Shown here in pieces: positions 36,195-46,247 of a DNA stretch of 64,000 bases. The stretch is taken from positions 3,286,001 to 3,350,000 of the forward strand of contig NZ_LT907842.1 in assembly GCF_900215245.1 (NCBI RefSeq), written 5' to 3'. Below the pieces are notes generated by a model that was not told the origin of the DNA, searched no databases, and saw only the letters and a program-made list of their open reading frames with translations. Numbering within the stretch: position 1 is the stretch's first letter; every line of letters starts with the position of its first letter. The translations under genes were made by a program, and so were the position numbers. This DNA comes from Pseudomonas fluorescens. GTDB taxonomy: Bacteria > Pseudomonadota > Gammaproteobacteria > Pseudomonadales > Pseudomonadaceae.

Positions 36195-37237
36195 TGCGAT
36201 TCCCTCTTGTGTTGGCGGCGCCAGGCTCGCAGCGTGCTGAGTATCAGAAAAACCACCAGCGCCGGCAGGATGTAATACAGCATCAAGTGTTCAAGCTTGG
36301 TGGCCAGGGGCGTGCCGAACGTGAACGACACCACGTGCAGCCCGTACACCAGGTACAGACCCAGAAACACCAGGCCTTCGGCGCGCGTGACGCGATAGCC
36401 GGTGTAGAACACCGGCAGGCACAGCACCACCACGCCGAGCATCACCGGCAGGTCGAAGTCCAGGGCGTTGGGCGACACCGACAGTGGAGAGGGCGCCACC
36501 AGGGCGGTAAACCCCAGCACGCCCAACAGATTGAACAGGCTGCTGCCGATCACATTGCCCACGGCGATCTCGCGCTGGCCGCGCAGGGCGGCAATCAGCG
36601 AGGTGGCCAGGCATGGCAGCGAGGTACTGACACCGATGAGCGTCAGGCCGATGATGCGCTCCGAGAGGCCCAAGTCGCTCGCCACATCCACGGCCGCGCC
36701 CAGCAGCAGATGCCCGGCCAGCACCAGAATCAACAGCCCGCCCAGTATCAGCAATACGCTGCTCAGCCATGGCGCCCTGGCGACGGTGTCCAATGTGCGC
36801 GGGCGGCGGGAATGGCGGGTTTGGTAGTGCAGCACGCCGAGGTAGGCCAGCAGGGCCGCGAGCAGTAACAGGCCGTCAACGGGCGTCAGCTCTTCATTGG
36901 CCGAGAGGGTAAACACCAGCAGGGCGGCGAAAATCATCACCGGAATGTCCAGGCGCACCAGTTGCCGTGATACCCGCAGGGGGATGATCAGCGCGGACAG
37001 GCCCAGGGTGACGAGGATATTGAAGATGCTGCTGCCGATCACGCTGCCCACCGCGATGTCGGTATTGCCGGCCAGGGTGGCTTGCAAACTGACGGTCATC
37101 TGCGGCGCACTGCTGCCGAAGGCGACGATGCTCAAACCGATGATCAGCGGCCGCACCTTGAGGCTGGCCGCCAGGCGCACGGCGGCGCGCACCAGGATTT
37201 CGGCGCCGATAATCAGCAACACCAAGCCGCTGATCAA
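36191..37237 (-). CDS. Cation/calcium exchanger of the CaCA family (YrbG-like)
   Basis: A 348-residue membrane protein with two inverted alpha-repeats: FGSSAPQMTVSLQATLAGNT followed by VGSVIGSSIFNILVTLGL, and GVSTSLPCLATSLIAALRGQ followed by VGNVIGSSLFNLLGVLGF. About ten helices. It should exchange Ca2+ or another cation against Na+ or H+. The listed start is a TTG without a ribosome site; the frame continues upstream with no ATG or GTG to an AGGAG that is 8 bases before an ATT at 37279, so the true N-terminus may be 14 residues longer. It follows the rlpA-like gene closely. Confidence 0.87.
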   Translation of the reverse strand: MISGLVLLIIGAEILVRAAVRLAASLKVRPLIIGLSIVAFGSSAPQMTVSLQATLAGNTDIAVGSVIGSSIFNILVTLGLSALIIPLRVSRQLVRLDIPVMIFAALLVFTLSANEELTPVDGLLLLAALLAYLGVLHYQTRHSRRPRTLDTVARAPWLSSVLLILGGLLILVLAGHLLLGAAVDVASDLGLSERIIGLTLIGVSTSLPCLATSLIAALRGQREIAVGNVIGSSLFNLLGVLGFTALVAPSPLSVSPNALDFDLPVMLGVVVLCLPVFYTGYRVTRAEGLVFLGLYLVYGLHVVSFTFGTPLATKLEHLMLYYILPALVVFLILSTLRAWRRQHKRESQ

Positions 37238-37293
37238 TTCGAGCAGGCTGAAGGGCGAAAGGGCGGTTAGTCCGAAAATGGCCAGGGCTCCTG

Positions 37294-37668
37294 TCAGTTG
37301 CTCAGCGCTTGCACGCGAACCCGTGCGGTTCCGCTGCCCAGCATACCGAGCTGTCCGGCAGCCTTGCGTGAAACATCAATCAGGCGGCCACGAGTATGCG
37401 GGCCGCGATCATTGATGCGCAGTACCACGGATTTGTTGTTGTCGAGATTGGTCACCTTGACCCGGGTGCCGAAAGGCAGGCGCCGATGAGCGGCGGTCAG
37501 GGCGTTCTGGTTGAAAGGTTCACCGCTGGCGGTTCGGTTGCCATGGTGCTTGGCGCCGTAATACGAAGCGGTGCCGGTTTCGTCGTAGCCGTTGGGGTCG
37601 ATGAGGCCGCTGGCGCAACCGGCCAGCAGGGAGAACAGGGCCAGTAGGCCGAGTAGACGCTTCATCAT
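37294..37668 (-). CDS. Short RlpA-like lipoprotein with a double-psi beta-barrel
   Basis: A 124-residue lipoprotein. The signal peptide ends at the lipobox LLAGC (C18 or so), and the mature protein is almost entirely a DPBB domain: TGTASYYGAKHHGNRTASGE, FGTRVKVTNLDNNKSVVLRI and NDRGPHTRGRLIDVSRKAAG. Full-length RlpA (about 340 residues in P. aeruginosa) is a septal lytic transglycosylase with a SPOR domain; that domain is missing here, so septal targeting is doubtful. Of the adjacent codons TTG-ATG-ATG the first ATG (37668) is used. Confidence 0.9.
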   Translation of the reverse strand: MMKRLLGLLALFSLLAGCASGLIDPNGYDETGTASYYGAKHHGNRTASGEPFNQNALTAAHRRLPFGTRVKVTNLDNNKSVVLRINDRGPHTRGRLIDVSRKAAGQLGMLGSGTARVRVQALSN

Positions 37669-37691
37669 CAATGCTGCCCCGTATCAAATGA

Positions 37692-37713
37692 GGGAGCGGG
37701 CAAGCCCGCTCCC
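37692..37713. repeat. Single REP-type palindrome
   Basis: GGGAGCGGGC-AA-GCCCGCTCCC, a perfect 10-bp stem, is a compact variant of the REP core upstream of the rlpA-like gene and downstream of gatB. Confidence 0.75.
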
Positions 37714-37717
37714 ACAC

Positions 37718-37752
37718 GGGTCCGAGTTGGGCATGAAATCCCATTCGGACCC
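37718..37752 (-). terminator. Hairpin after gatB
   Basis: GGGTCCGA-x-TGGG pairs with CCCA-x-TCGGACCC across an 8-base loop, 11 bases after the gatB stop. It lacks a T tract, so it may be a weak terminator or a 3'-stabilising structure. Confidence 0.5.
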
Positions 37753-37762
37753 TTCACCGTTA

Positions 37763-39208
37763 TCAGCCTTCGAGCTTGCTTTTGAGCAGTTCGTTCACCT
37801 GTTGCGGGTTGGCTTTGCCTTTGGAGGCTTTCATCGCTTGGCCGACAAAGAAGCCGAACATCTTGCCGCGCTTGGCTTCGTCTGCCGCACGGTATTGTTC
37901 AACTTGCTCAGCATTGGCGGCGAGCATCTCATCGAGTACGGCCGAGATCGCGCCGCTGTCGGTGACTTGCTTGAGGCCGCGCTTGTCGATGATGTCGTCG
38001 GCGCTGCCTTCGCCGCTCGCCATCGCTTCGAACACGGTCTTGGCGATTTTGCCGGAGATGGTGTTGTCCTTGATGCGCAGCAGCATGCCGCCCAGTTGCT
38101 CGGCGGTAACCGGTGCTTCGTCGATTTCCAGGCCCTGCTTGTTCAACAGGCTGCCCAGCTCAACCATGACCCAGTTGGCCGCCAGTTTGGCGTCGCCAGC
38201 AATGCTCACGACTTTTTCGAAGTAGTTGGCTTGCTCTCGGCTGGACGCCAACACGCTGGCGTCGTAGACCGACAGGCCGAACTGCTCCTGGAAGCGCTCG
38301 CGTTTTTGCTGCGGCAATTCCGGCAGGGTGGCACGGATGTCATTGAGGAACGAATCCTCAAGGACCACCGGCAACAGGTCCGGGTCGGGGAAGTAACGGT
38401 AGTCGTTGGCTTCCTCTTTGCTGCGCATGGCGCGGGTTTCATCTTTGTTCGGATCGTACAGGCGGGTTTGCTGGATTACCTTGCCGCCGTCTTCGATCAG
38501 CTCGATCTGGCGACGCACTTCACTGTTGATCGCCTTCTCGATGAAGCGGAACGAGTTGACGTTCTTGATCTCGCAGCGGGTGCCGAACTCGACCTGGCCT
38601 TTTGGACGGATCGACACGTTACAGTCGCAACGCAGCGAGCCTTCAGCCATGTTGCCGTCGCAGATGCCCAGATAACGCACCAGCGCGTGGATGGTCTTGA
38701 CGTAGGCCACGGCTTCCTTGGCGCTGCGCATGTCCGGCTCGGAGACGATTTCCAGCAACGGCGTGCCGGCACGGTTCAGGTCGATGCCGGTGGCCCCTGG
38801 GAATTCTTCGTGCAGGCTCTTGCCGGCATCTTCTTCCAGGTGCGCGCGGGTCACGCCAACGCGCTTGATGGTGCCGTCTTCCAGCGGGATGTCCAGGTGG
38901 CCCTTGCCGACGATCGGCAGCTCCATCTGGCTGATCTGGTAGCCCTTGGGCAGGTCCGGGTAGAAGTAGTTCTTGCGCGCGAACACGTTGTGCTGGCCGA
39001 TCTCGGCGTCAATCGCCAGGCCGAACATCACCGCCATGCGCACCGCTTCCTGGTTCAGCACCGGCAGTACGCCGGGCATGCCCAGGTCGACCAGGCTGGC
39101 CTGGGTGTTGGGCTCTGCGCCGAACGTGGTGGCGCTACCGGAGAAAATCTTCGATTGGGTGGCGAGCTGGGTATGAATCTCCAGCCCGATCACAACTTCC
39201 CATTGCAT
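37763..39208 (-). CDS. gatB: Asp-tRNA(Asn)/Glu-tRNA(Gln) amidotransferase subunit B
   Basis: A 481-residue GatB. Signatures are [20 protein letters not shown], the [11 protein letters not shown] motif, [10 protein letters not shown] and [18 protein letters not shown]. The C-terminal GatB/YqeY tail ends [15 protein letters not shown]. It activates the mischarged aminoacyl-tRNA with ATP so that the ammonia from GatA can amidate it. It is the last gene of gatCAB, 10 bases after gatA. Confidence 0.98.
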   Translation of the reverse strand: MQWEVVIGLEIHTQLATQSKIFSGSATTFGAEPNTQASLVDLGMPGVLPVLNQEAVRMAVMFGLAIDAEIGQHNVFARKNYFYPDLPKGYQISQMELPIVGKGHLDIPLEDGTIKRVGVTRAHLEEDAGKSLHEEFPGATGIDLNRAGTPLLEIVSEPDMRSAKEAVAYVKTIHALVRYLGICDGNMAEGSLRCDCNVSIRPKGQVEFGTRCEIKNVNSFRFIEKAINSEVRRQIELIEDGGKVIQQTRLYDPNKDETRAMRSKEEANDYRYFPDPDLLPVVLEDSFLNDIRATLPELPQQKRERFQEQFGLSVYDASVLASSREQANYFEKVVSIAGDAKLAANWVMVELGSLLNKQGLEIDEAPVTAEQLGGMLLRIKDNTISGKIAKTVFEAMASGEGSADDIIDKRGLKQVTDSGAISAVLDEMLAANAEQVEQYRAADEAKRGKMFGFFVGQAMKASKGKANPQQVNELLKSKLEG

Positions 39209-39218
39209 AGTGTGCTCC

Positions 39219-40670
39219 TCAGAAGCCGGTAGGGGTGCGAGTGTGCCAGTCAGTGTTCAACTGGTACTGGTGCGCCACATTGAGCAAGCGGCCTTCCTGG
39301 AAATACGGGGCGAGCAATTGCACGCCGACCGGCAGGCCATCGACGAAACCGGCAGGCATGGACAAGCCCGGCAAGCCCGCGAGGTTAGCGGTGATGGTGT
39401 ACAGGTCTTCCAGGTACTCGGCGATTGGGTCGCCGGTCTTGGCGCCAATCTTCCAGGCCGGGTTCGGCGTGGTTGGGCCGAGGATCACATCAACTTCTTC
39501 AAAAGCGGCCATGAAGTCGTTCTTGATCAGGCGACGGATTTTTTGCGCCTTGAGGTAGTACGCGTCGTAGTAGCCGGCCGACAGTGCGTAGGCACCGACC
39601 ATGATGCGGCGTTGTACTTCGGCACCGAAGCCTTCGCCCCGGGAGCGTTTGTACAGGTCGGTCAGGTCTTTCGGGTTTTCACAGCGGTAGCCGAAACGTA
39701 CGCCGTCGAAACGCGACAGGTTGGAGGAGGCTTCAGCAGGCGCGATCACGTAGTACGCAGGAATCGCGTGCTGGTTGTTCGGCAGGCTGACTTCCTTGAT
39801 CACCGCGCCGAGCTTTTCCAGCTCCTTGACACTGTTGTGCACTAGTTCGGCGATGCGCGGGTCGAGGCCGGCGCTGAAATACTCTTTCGGCACGCCGATA
39901 CGCAGGCCTTTGATCGACGTATTCAGGCTGGCGCTGTAGTCCGGCACTGGCTCATCGATGCTGGTGGAGTCCTGTTTATCGAACCCGGCCATACCTTGTA
40001 ACAATATTGCGCAGTCTTCGGCAGTGCGTGCCAACGGGCCGCCCTGATCCAGGCTGGAGGCGTAGGCGATCATGCCCCAGCGGGAAACACGACCGTAGGT
40101 CGGTTTAAGGCCGGTGAGGTTGGTGAACGCGGCAGGCTGACGGATCGAGCCGCCGGTGTCGGTTGCCGTGGCGGCCGGCAGAAAGCGCGCGGCAACGGCG
40201 GCAGCAGAACCACCCGACGAACCGCCGGGCACGTGTTCCAGGTTCCACGGGTTTTTCACCGCGCCGTAGTAGCTCGACTCGTTGGCCGAACCCATGGCGA
40301 ATTCGTCCATGTTGGTCTTGCCCAGGGTCACGGCCCCGGCGGTAGCCAGCTTGGACACCACGGTGGCGTCGTAGGGCGCCTTGAAGTTGTCGAGCATCTT
40401 CGAGCCGCAGCTGGTGCGAATGCCCTGGGTGCAGAACAAGTCTTTGTGGGCGATCGGTGCGCCCAGCAGCGCGCCATTTTCACCGTTGGCGCGACGCACG
40501 TCGGCGGCCTTGGCCTGGCTCAAGGCCAGCTCTTCGGTGAGGCTGATGAAGCTGTTGACCTTGGGGTCGAGCTCGGCGATGCGCGCAAGCAGGGTCTTGG
40601 TCAGCTCTTCGGAAGAAAACTTTTTATCGGCGAGACCGCGGGCGATCTCGGCCAGAGTCATGTGATGCAT
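39219..40670 (-). CDS. gatA: Asp-tRNA(Asn)/Glu-tRNA(Gln) amidotransferase subunit A
   Basis: A 483-residue amidase-signature enzyme releasing ammonia from glutamine. The catalytic triad is visible: K76 in [11 protein letters not shown]151 in [16 protein letters not shown] and S175 in [14 protein letters not shown]. Full family length. It is the middle gene of gatCAB, 16 bases after gatC. An internal ATG (codon 4) is an alternative start. Confidence 0.98.
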   Translation of the reverse strand: MHHMTLAEIARGLADKKFSSEELTKTLLARIAELDPKVNSFISLTEELALSQAKAADVRRANGENGALLGAPIAHKDLFCTQGIRTSCGSKMLDNFKAPYDATVVSKLATAGAVTLGKTNMDEFAMGSANESSYYGAVKNPWNLEHVPGGSSGGSAAAVAARFLPAATATDTGGSIRQPAAFTNLTGLKPTYGRVSRWGMIAYASSLDQGGPLARTAEDCAILLQGMAGFDKQDSTSIDEPVPDYSASLNTSIKGLRIGVPKEYFSAGLDPRIAELVHNSVKELEKLGAVIKEVSLPNNQHAIPAYYVIAPAEASSNLSRFDGVRFGYRCENPKDLTDLYKRSRGEGFGAEVQRRIMVGAYALSAGYYDAYYLKAQKIRRLIKNDFMAAFEEVDVILGPTTPNPAWKIGAKTGDPIAEYLEDLYTITANLAGLPGLSMPAGFVDGLPVGVQLLAPYFQEGRLLNVAHQYQLNTDWHTRTPTGF

Positions 40671-40686
40671 TGCAGGCTCTTTCCCT

Positions 40687-40974
40687 TTAGTCGATGACTT
40701 TCGGAACCAGATACAGGCCGTTTTCGACCGCTGGCGCGATGGACTGGTAGGCCTCGCGATTATTTCGCTCGGTCACAACGTCTGCACGCAGGCGCTGGCT
40801 GGCTTCCAGTGGGTGAGCCAGGGGCTCGATGCCGTCGGTATTGACGGCCTGCATTTGGTCAGCAAGCCCGAGAATGCTGTTCAAGGCTGCGGTGGTCTGT
40901 GGAAGATCGGCTTCATTCAGGCCAAGCGAGGCCAGATGAGCGATTTTTTCCACGTCGGAGCGTTCAAGCGCCAT
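40687..40974 (-). CDS. gatC: Asp-tRNA(Asn)/Glu-tRNA(Gln) amidotransferase subunit C
   Basis: A 95-residue GatC, which wraps around and stabilises GatA. It has the usual [20 protein letters not shown] start, [20 protein letters not shown] and the LRADVVTE motif. It is the first gene of gatCAB and divergent from mreB. Confidence 0.97.
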   Translation of the reverse strand: MALERSDVEKIAHLASLGLNEADLPQTTAALNSILGLADQMQAVNTDGIEPLAHPLEASQRLRADVVTERNNREAYQSIAPAVENGLYLVPKVID

Positions 40975-41172
40975 GGGATTCTCCAGTGGAAAACAGAACG
41001 GAGGGCGTCCGTGTGTTAGATTGTCGGAACACTACCGCATTTCTACGGTCATAAGGCCGCGATTGTGGGGGTTGGTGCACAGAAAGTCGGCCAATTTAGC
41101 ACATTGGCGCCTTGCCCAAAATCCCTGTCGTTGTTAGAGTTTGCCGCACTTTTTTACCCACGCGTTGCCTAG

Positions 41173-42222
<1,050 letters not shown>

Positions 42223-42251
42223 GATTGCTTGGGTGGTTCATGCTTCGCCCG

Positions 42252-42277
42252 CAGGCAGCACTTTGCAGTGCTGCCTG
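42252..42277 (+). terminator. Hairpin between mreB and mreC
   Basis: CAGGCAGCAC-TTTGCA-GTGCTGCCTG, perfect 10-bp stem, followed by TTGGCGTTT. The T content is low, so partial termination or attenuation is likely, allowing more MreB than MreC/D. Confidence 0.65.
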
Positions 42278-42361
42278 TTGGCGTTTATCTTCTTCAATCT
42301 GCATCCAGGCCGGTTTGATGCCGTATGAATAAAGAGAACATTTGCCTGGGAGGAGCGGCTT

Positions 42362-43507
42362 ATTAAACCGCTTTTCGCCAAAGGCCCCTCATTGGGCGTG
42401 CGCTTATTGGTGCTGGTCGTGCTTTCGGTCGCGCTGATGGTGGTCGATGCCCGCTTTGCACTGCTCAAGCCCGTGCGTAGCCAGATGTCGCTGGTGTTGA
42501 TGCAGACTTACTGGATCACCGACCTGCCGCAACGTCTCTACCAGGGCGTGGCCAGCCAATTCGGCAGCCGCACCGAGCTGGTCGCCGAGAACGAAAAACT
42601 CAAGACTGAAAACCTGTTGCTGCAGGGGCGCATGCAAAAGCTGGCGGCCCTCACCGAGCAGAACGTTCGGCTGCGCGAGTTGCTCAATTCGTCCGCACTG
42701 GTGAACGAAAAGGTCGAGGTCGCCGAGTTGATCGGCATGGACCCCAACCCGTTTACCCATCGCATCATCATCAACAAGGGTGAGCGCGACGGTGTGGTCC
42801 TCGGTCAGCCGGTGCTCGACGCCCGTGGCCTGATGGGCCAGGTGGTTGAACTGATGCCTTACACCTCACGGGTATTGCTGCTAACGGACACAACCCACAG
42901 CATTCCAGTACAGGTCAACCGTAATGGCTTGCGTGCGATTGCCAGCGGCACAGGCAACCCGGAGCGCCTTGAATTGCGGCATGTGGCAGACACTGCCGAC
43001 ATCAAGGAAGGCGACCTGCTGGTCAGCTCCGGCCTGGGTCAGCGTTTCCCGGCGGGTTACCCGGTCGCGACGGTCAAGGAAGTGATCCACGATTCCGGCC
43101 AGCCGTTTGCGATCGTCCGCGCCGTACCGACTGCCGCCCTGAACCGCAGCCGCTACCTGCTGTTGGTCTTCAGCGACAACCGTACCCCGGAAGAGCGCGT
43201 CAACGACGCCGCCCAGGCCCAGGAAGCGGAAGACAAGCAGAACGGCACTGCGCCGGTCATTCCTGCCACGGTGCCAAAACCAGCGTTCGTGGGGCCGCCT
43301 GCGCCCGCAGCCACCCCGGCAGCACCTGTGGCAACGCCGGCCAAGCCAGCAGTTCACAGCGCGCGTGCGGCCAAGCCGGTTGCAACCAAACCGCCTGTGT
43401 CGGCGCCCGCTGCCACCACCCCGGCGGCTAAACCGCCTGCCGCTGTGGCCCCGGCAACCCGTTCACCGGCCGCGGCCCCGGCAACCACGCGGCAGAGGGA
43501 GGAATAA
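42362..43507 (+). CDS. mreC: Rod-shape-determining protein MreC (probable ATT start)
   Basis: A bitopic inner-membrane scaffold of the elongasome. One membrane helix (VRLLVLVVLSVALMVVDARF) is followed by a coiled coil (ELVAENEKLKTENLLLQGRM) and the beta domain (VDARGLMGQV-like block, LVSSGLGQRFPAGYPVATV). A long Ala/Pro-rich tail, about 95 residues, is typical of Pseudomonas. No ATG or GTG precedes the helix. The listed ATT lies 6 bases after GGGAGGAG and gives the N-terminus (M)KPLFAKGPSLG, 381 residues. A TTG at 42392 (AAAGG upstream) is the alternative, giving 371. Confidence 0.9.
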   Translation: MKPLFAKGPSLGVRLLVLVVLSVALMVVDARFALLKPVRSQMSLVLMQTYWITDLPQRLYQGVASQFGSRTELVAENEKLKTENLLLQGRMQKLAALTEQNVRLRELLNSSALVNEKVEVAELIGMDPNPFTHRIIINKGERDGVVLGQPVLDARGLMGQVVELMPYTSRVLLLTDTTHSIPVQVNRNGLRAIASGTGNPERLELRHVADTADIKEGDLLVSSGLGQRFPAGYPVATVKEVIHDSGQPFAIVRAVPTAALNRSRYLLLVFSDNRTPEERVNDAAQAQEAEDKQNGTAPVIPATVPKPAFVGPPAPAATPAAPVATPAKPAVHSARAAKPVATKPPVSAPAATTPAAKPPAAVAPATRSPAAAPATTRQREE

Positions 43508-43995
43508 TGGCCGGTACTCATTCGCGCAATGGCTGGATCGTCTGGCTGACCTTCGCCATCGGCTTGCTGTTAAGCGTTTCGCCGCTGCCGCAATTCATGG
43601 AAATCCTGCGACCGCTCTGGCTCGCGTTGTTGCTTGCCTTCTGGTCGCTGACCCTGCCGCATAAAGTCGGGATGGTCACGGCGATGTGCCTGGGCTTGGC
43701 GGAAGACGTGCTCTATGGCACCTTGCTGGGCCAGAACGCATTGATCCTGACCCTGATTACGTTCCTGGTACTGTCACTGCAACAGCGACTGCGGATGTTC
43801 CCGATGTGGCAGCAGTGCCTGGTGATCCTGGTGATCTTCGGCCTGGCGCAGTTGGTGCAACTGTGGCTCAGCGCCTTGACCGGTAACCGTCAGCCAACCC
43901 TCGCGTTGGTGTTGCCAGCCCTGGTCAGTGCGCTGCTGTGGCCTTGGGTCAGTTTCGGTCTGCGTGGATTACGTCGTCGCTATAAAATCAATTGA
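43507..43995 (+). CDS. mreD: Rod-shape-determining protein MreD
   Basis: A 162-residue protein with five to six membrane helices (for example WIVWLTFAIGLLLSVSPLPQ and GLAEDVLYGTLLGQNALILT, the latter a family signature). It works with MreBC and the PBP2-RodA synthase. It overlaps the mreC stop by one base (TAATG), with GAGGAA as ribosome site. Confidence 0.96.
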   Translation: MAGTHSRNGWIVWLTFAIGLLLSVSPLPQFMEILRPLWLALLLAFWSLTLPHKVGMVTAMCLGLAEDVLYGTLLGQNALILTLITFLVLSLQQRLRMFPMWQQCLVILVIFGLAQLVQLWLSALTGNRQPTLALVLPALVSALLWPWVSFGLRGLRRRYKIN

Positions 43996-44046
43996 ATGGA
44001 TTGCGAGGCTCTGCCTGGTTATCGAACCCTACAGGGAGAGTCTGGA

Positions 44047-44643
44047 ATGAATTCGCTTTATCTGGCCTCGGGCTCCCCAAGGCGGCGTGAACTGCTGACC
44101 CAGATCGGTGTGCCATTCACCGTGGTCAGTGCCGCTATTGATGAAACTCCTCTTACAAACGAATCCGCCGTTGCCTACGTCGAGCGCCTTGCTCGGGGTA
44201 AGGCGACGGCGGGTTTTTCTGCGCTTGAACAACCCTCCGGCGTCTGTGTGCTGGGGGCCGACACTGCCGTCATCGTTGATGGTCAGATCTTGGGCAAGCC
44301 CGTGGATCAAGCGGATGCCCTGGCGATGTTGCTGGCTCTTTCCGATCGAGAACATGAAGTGCTCACCGCCATTGCCGTCACTGACGGCCAGCGCTGCGAA
44401 ACTCGGTGTGTAAGCAGTCGCGTACGGTTTCGTGGGATTTGTGTCGAGGAGGCTACAACCTACTGGCACAGTGGTGAGCCACAGGACAAAGCCGGCGGCT
44501 ATGCTATCCAAGGGCTGGGGTCGGTGTTCGTCGCCGGACTCAACGGCAGCTATTCCGCTGTGGTAGGCCTGCCGGTGTGCGAAACCGCGCAACTGCTTGG
44601 CCAATTCGGCATACCCTGTTGGCAAAACCTTACCGCGCGCTGA
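44047..44643 (+). CDS. maf: Maf-type nucleotide pyrophosphatase (YhdE-like)
   Basis: A 198-residue Maf protein that hydrolyses nucleoside triphosphates, in this branch probably dTTP and UTP. Motifs are [16 protein letters not shown] at the N-terminus, [18 protein letters not shown] and the [12 protein letters not shown] block. The frame starts upstream, but the ATG at 44047 follows GGGAGAG and matches the family. It sits between mreD and rng, the common order in gammaproteobacteria. Confidence 0.94.
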   Translation: MNSLYLASGSPRRRELLTQIGVPFTVVSAAIDETPLTNESAVAYVERLARGKATAGFSALEQPSGVCVLGADTAVIVDGQILGKPVDQADALAMLLALSDREHEVLTAIAVTDGQRCETRCVSSRVRFRGICVEEATTYWHSGEPQDKAGGYAIQGLGSVFVAGLNGSYSAVVGLPVCETAQLLGQFGIPCWQNLTAR

Positions 44644-44713
44644 ACGCCTTACTTGCGCGCCAAGCCTTAAGCGATCGGTCACTATTGTGAAAACGCCTGA
44701 ACGAGACCCAGCC

Positions 44714-46171
44714 ATGAGTGAAGAGATTCTGATCAATATCACGCCGATGGAATCGCGCGTGGCGGTGGTAGAAAACGGTGTTCTGCAAGAAGTGCACGTC
44801 GAGCGCACACAGAAGCGCGGGATCGTTGGCAACATCTATAAAGGCAAGGTTGTGCGCGTGTTGCCGGGGATGCAGGCGGCGTTCGTTGACATCGGCCTGG
44901 ACCGTGCCGCTTTTATTCACGCTTCGGAAATTTCCCTGCGCGAAGGCCCTGCGGTCGAGAGCATCAGCGCGTTGGTGCATGAAGGACAGAGCCTGGTGGT
45001 GCAAGTCACCAAGGACCCTATCGGCTCCAAAGGCGCTCGCTTGACGACACAACTGTCAATTCCGTCGCGTTATCTGGTGTACATGCCGCGGACTGCCCAC
45101 GTCGGCATTTCCTTGAAAATCGAAGATGAAGCCGAGCGCGAACGCCTGAAAAAGGTGGTCAGCGACTGCGTGGCCGCCGAAGGCATCAAGGAAGCCGGTG
45201 GTTTTATCTTGCGCACCGCCGCAGAAGGCGCCGGCGCCGATGAAATCCTGATGGACATCCGCTACCTGCGGCGTTTGTGGGACCAGATCGGAGCACAGAT
45301 CAAAACCATCGGTGCGCCGAGCGTCATCTATGAAGACCTGGGCCTGGCCCTGCGCACGCTGCGTGACCTGGTCAGCCCGAAGATTGAGAAAATTCGCATC
45401 GACTCGCGGGAAACCTTCCAGCGCACCACGCAGTTTGTTGCCGAGCTGATGCCGGAAATTGCCGACCGCCTGGAGCACTATCCTGGTGAGCGGCCGATCT
45501 TCGACCTGTATGGCGTTGAAGACGAAATCCAGAAAGCCCTGGAGCGCAAAGTACCGCTCAAGTCCGGCGGCTATCTGGTGGTGGACCCGGCGGAAGCCAT
45601 GACCACCATCGACGTCAACACCGGCGCATTTGTCGGCCATCGCAACCTTGAAGAAACCATTTTCAAGACCAACCTCGAAGCAGCCACCGCTATCGCGCGT
45701 CAGATGCGCCTGCGCAACCTGGGCGGCATCATCATCATCGACTTCATCGACATGGAAGACGAAGAACACCAGCGCCAAGTGCTGCGCACGCTCGAGAAGC
45801 AGCTTGAGCGCGATCACGCCAAGACCAATATCATCGGTATTACCGAACTGGGCCTGGTGCAGATGACCCGCAAACGCACCCGCGAAAGCCTTGAGCAAGT
45901 GCTGTGCGAACCTTGCAGCAGTTGCCAGGGGCGCGGCAAGTTGAAGACCCCGGAAACGGTTTGCTACGAGATCTTCCGGGAAATCTTACGGGAGGCGCGT
46001 GCTTACCAGGCCGAGGGTTACAGAGTGCTTGCCAACCAGAAAGTGGTCGATCGCTTGCTGGATGAGGAGTCGGGCAACGTTGCTGAACTGGAGGGGTTTA
46101 TCGGACGCACGATTCGCTTTCAGGTCGAAACCATGTATTCCCAGGAACAATACGACGTGGTGCTGCTCTGA
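44714..46171 (+). CDS. rng: Ribonuclease G
   Basis: A 485-residue endoribonuclease of the RNase E/G family that matures the 5' end of 16S rRNA and degrades mRNA. N-terminal S1 domain (GIVGNIYKGKVVRVLPGMQA), 5' sensor region, and catalytic acidic residues in TTIDVNTGAFVG and IIDFIDMEDEEH. The zinc-link cysteines are in CEPCSSCQGRG. There is no long C-terminal scaffold, which separates it from RNase E. The ATG at 44714 is used; the open frame upstream lies in maf. Confidence 0.97.
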   Translation: MSEEILINITPMESRVAVVENGVLQEVHVERTQKRGIVGNIYKGKVVRVLPGMQAAFVDIGLDRAAFIHASEISLREGPAVESISALVHEGQSLVVQVTKDPIGSKGARLTTQLSIPSRYLVYMPRTAHVGISLKIEDEAERERLKKVVSDCVAAEGIKEAGGFILRTAAEGAGADEILMDIRYLRRLWDQIGAQIKTIGAPSVIYEDLGLALRTLRDLVSPKIEKIRIDSRETFQRTTQFVAELMPEIADRLEHYPGERPIFDLYGVEDEIQKALERKVPLKSGGYLVVDPAEAMTTIDVNTGAFVGHRNLEETIFKTNLEAATAIARQMRLRNLGGIIIIDFIDMEDEEHQRQVLRTLEKQLERDHAKTNIIGITELGLVQMTRKRTRESLEQVLCEPCSSCQGRGKLKTPETVCYEIFREILREARAYQAEGYRVLANQKVVDRLLDEESGNVAELEGFIGRTIRFQVETMYSQEQYDVVLL

Positions 46172-46247
46172 TCCGCAATCGCTTTCTTTCTTCGAGACCG
46201 GCAGACCTTGATCTTCCGTCCGCTAATTGCCTTGAGGGTCGCCTGAC

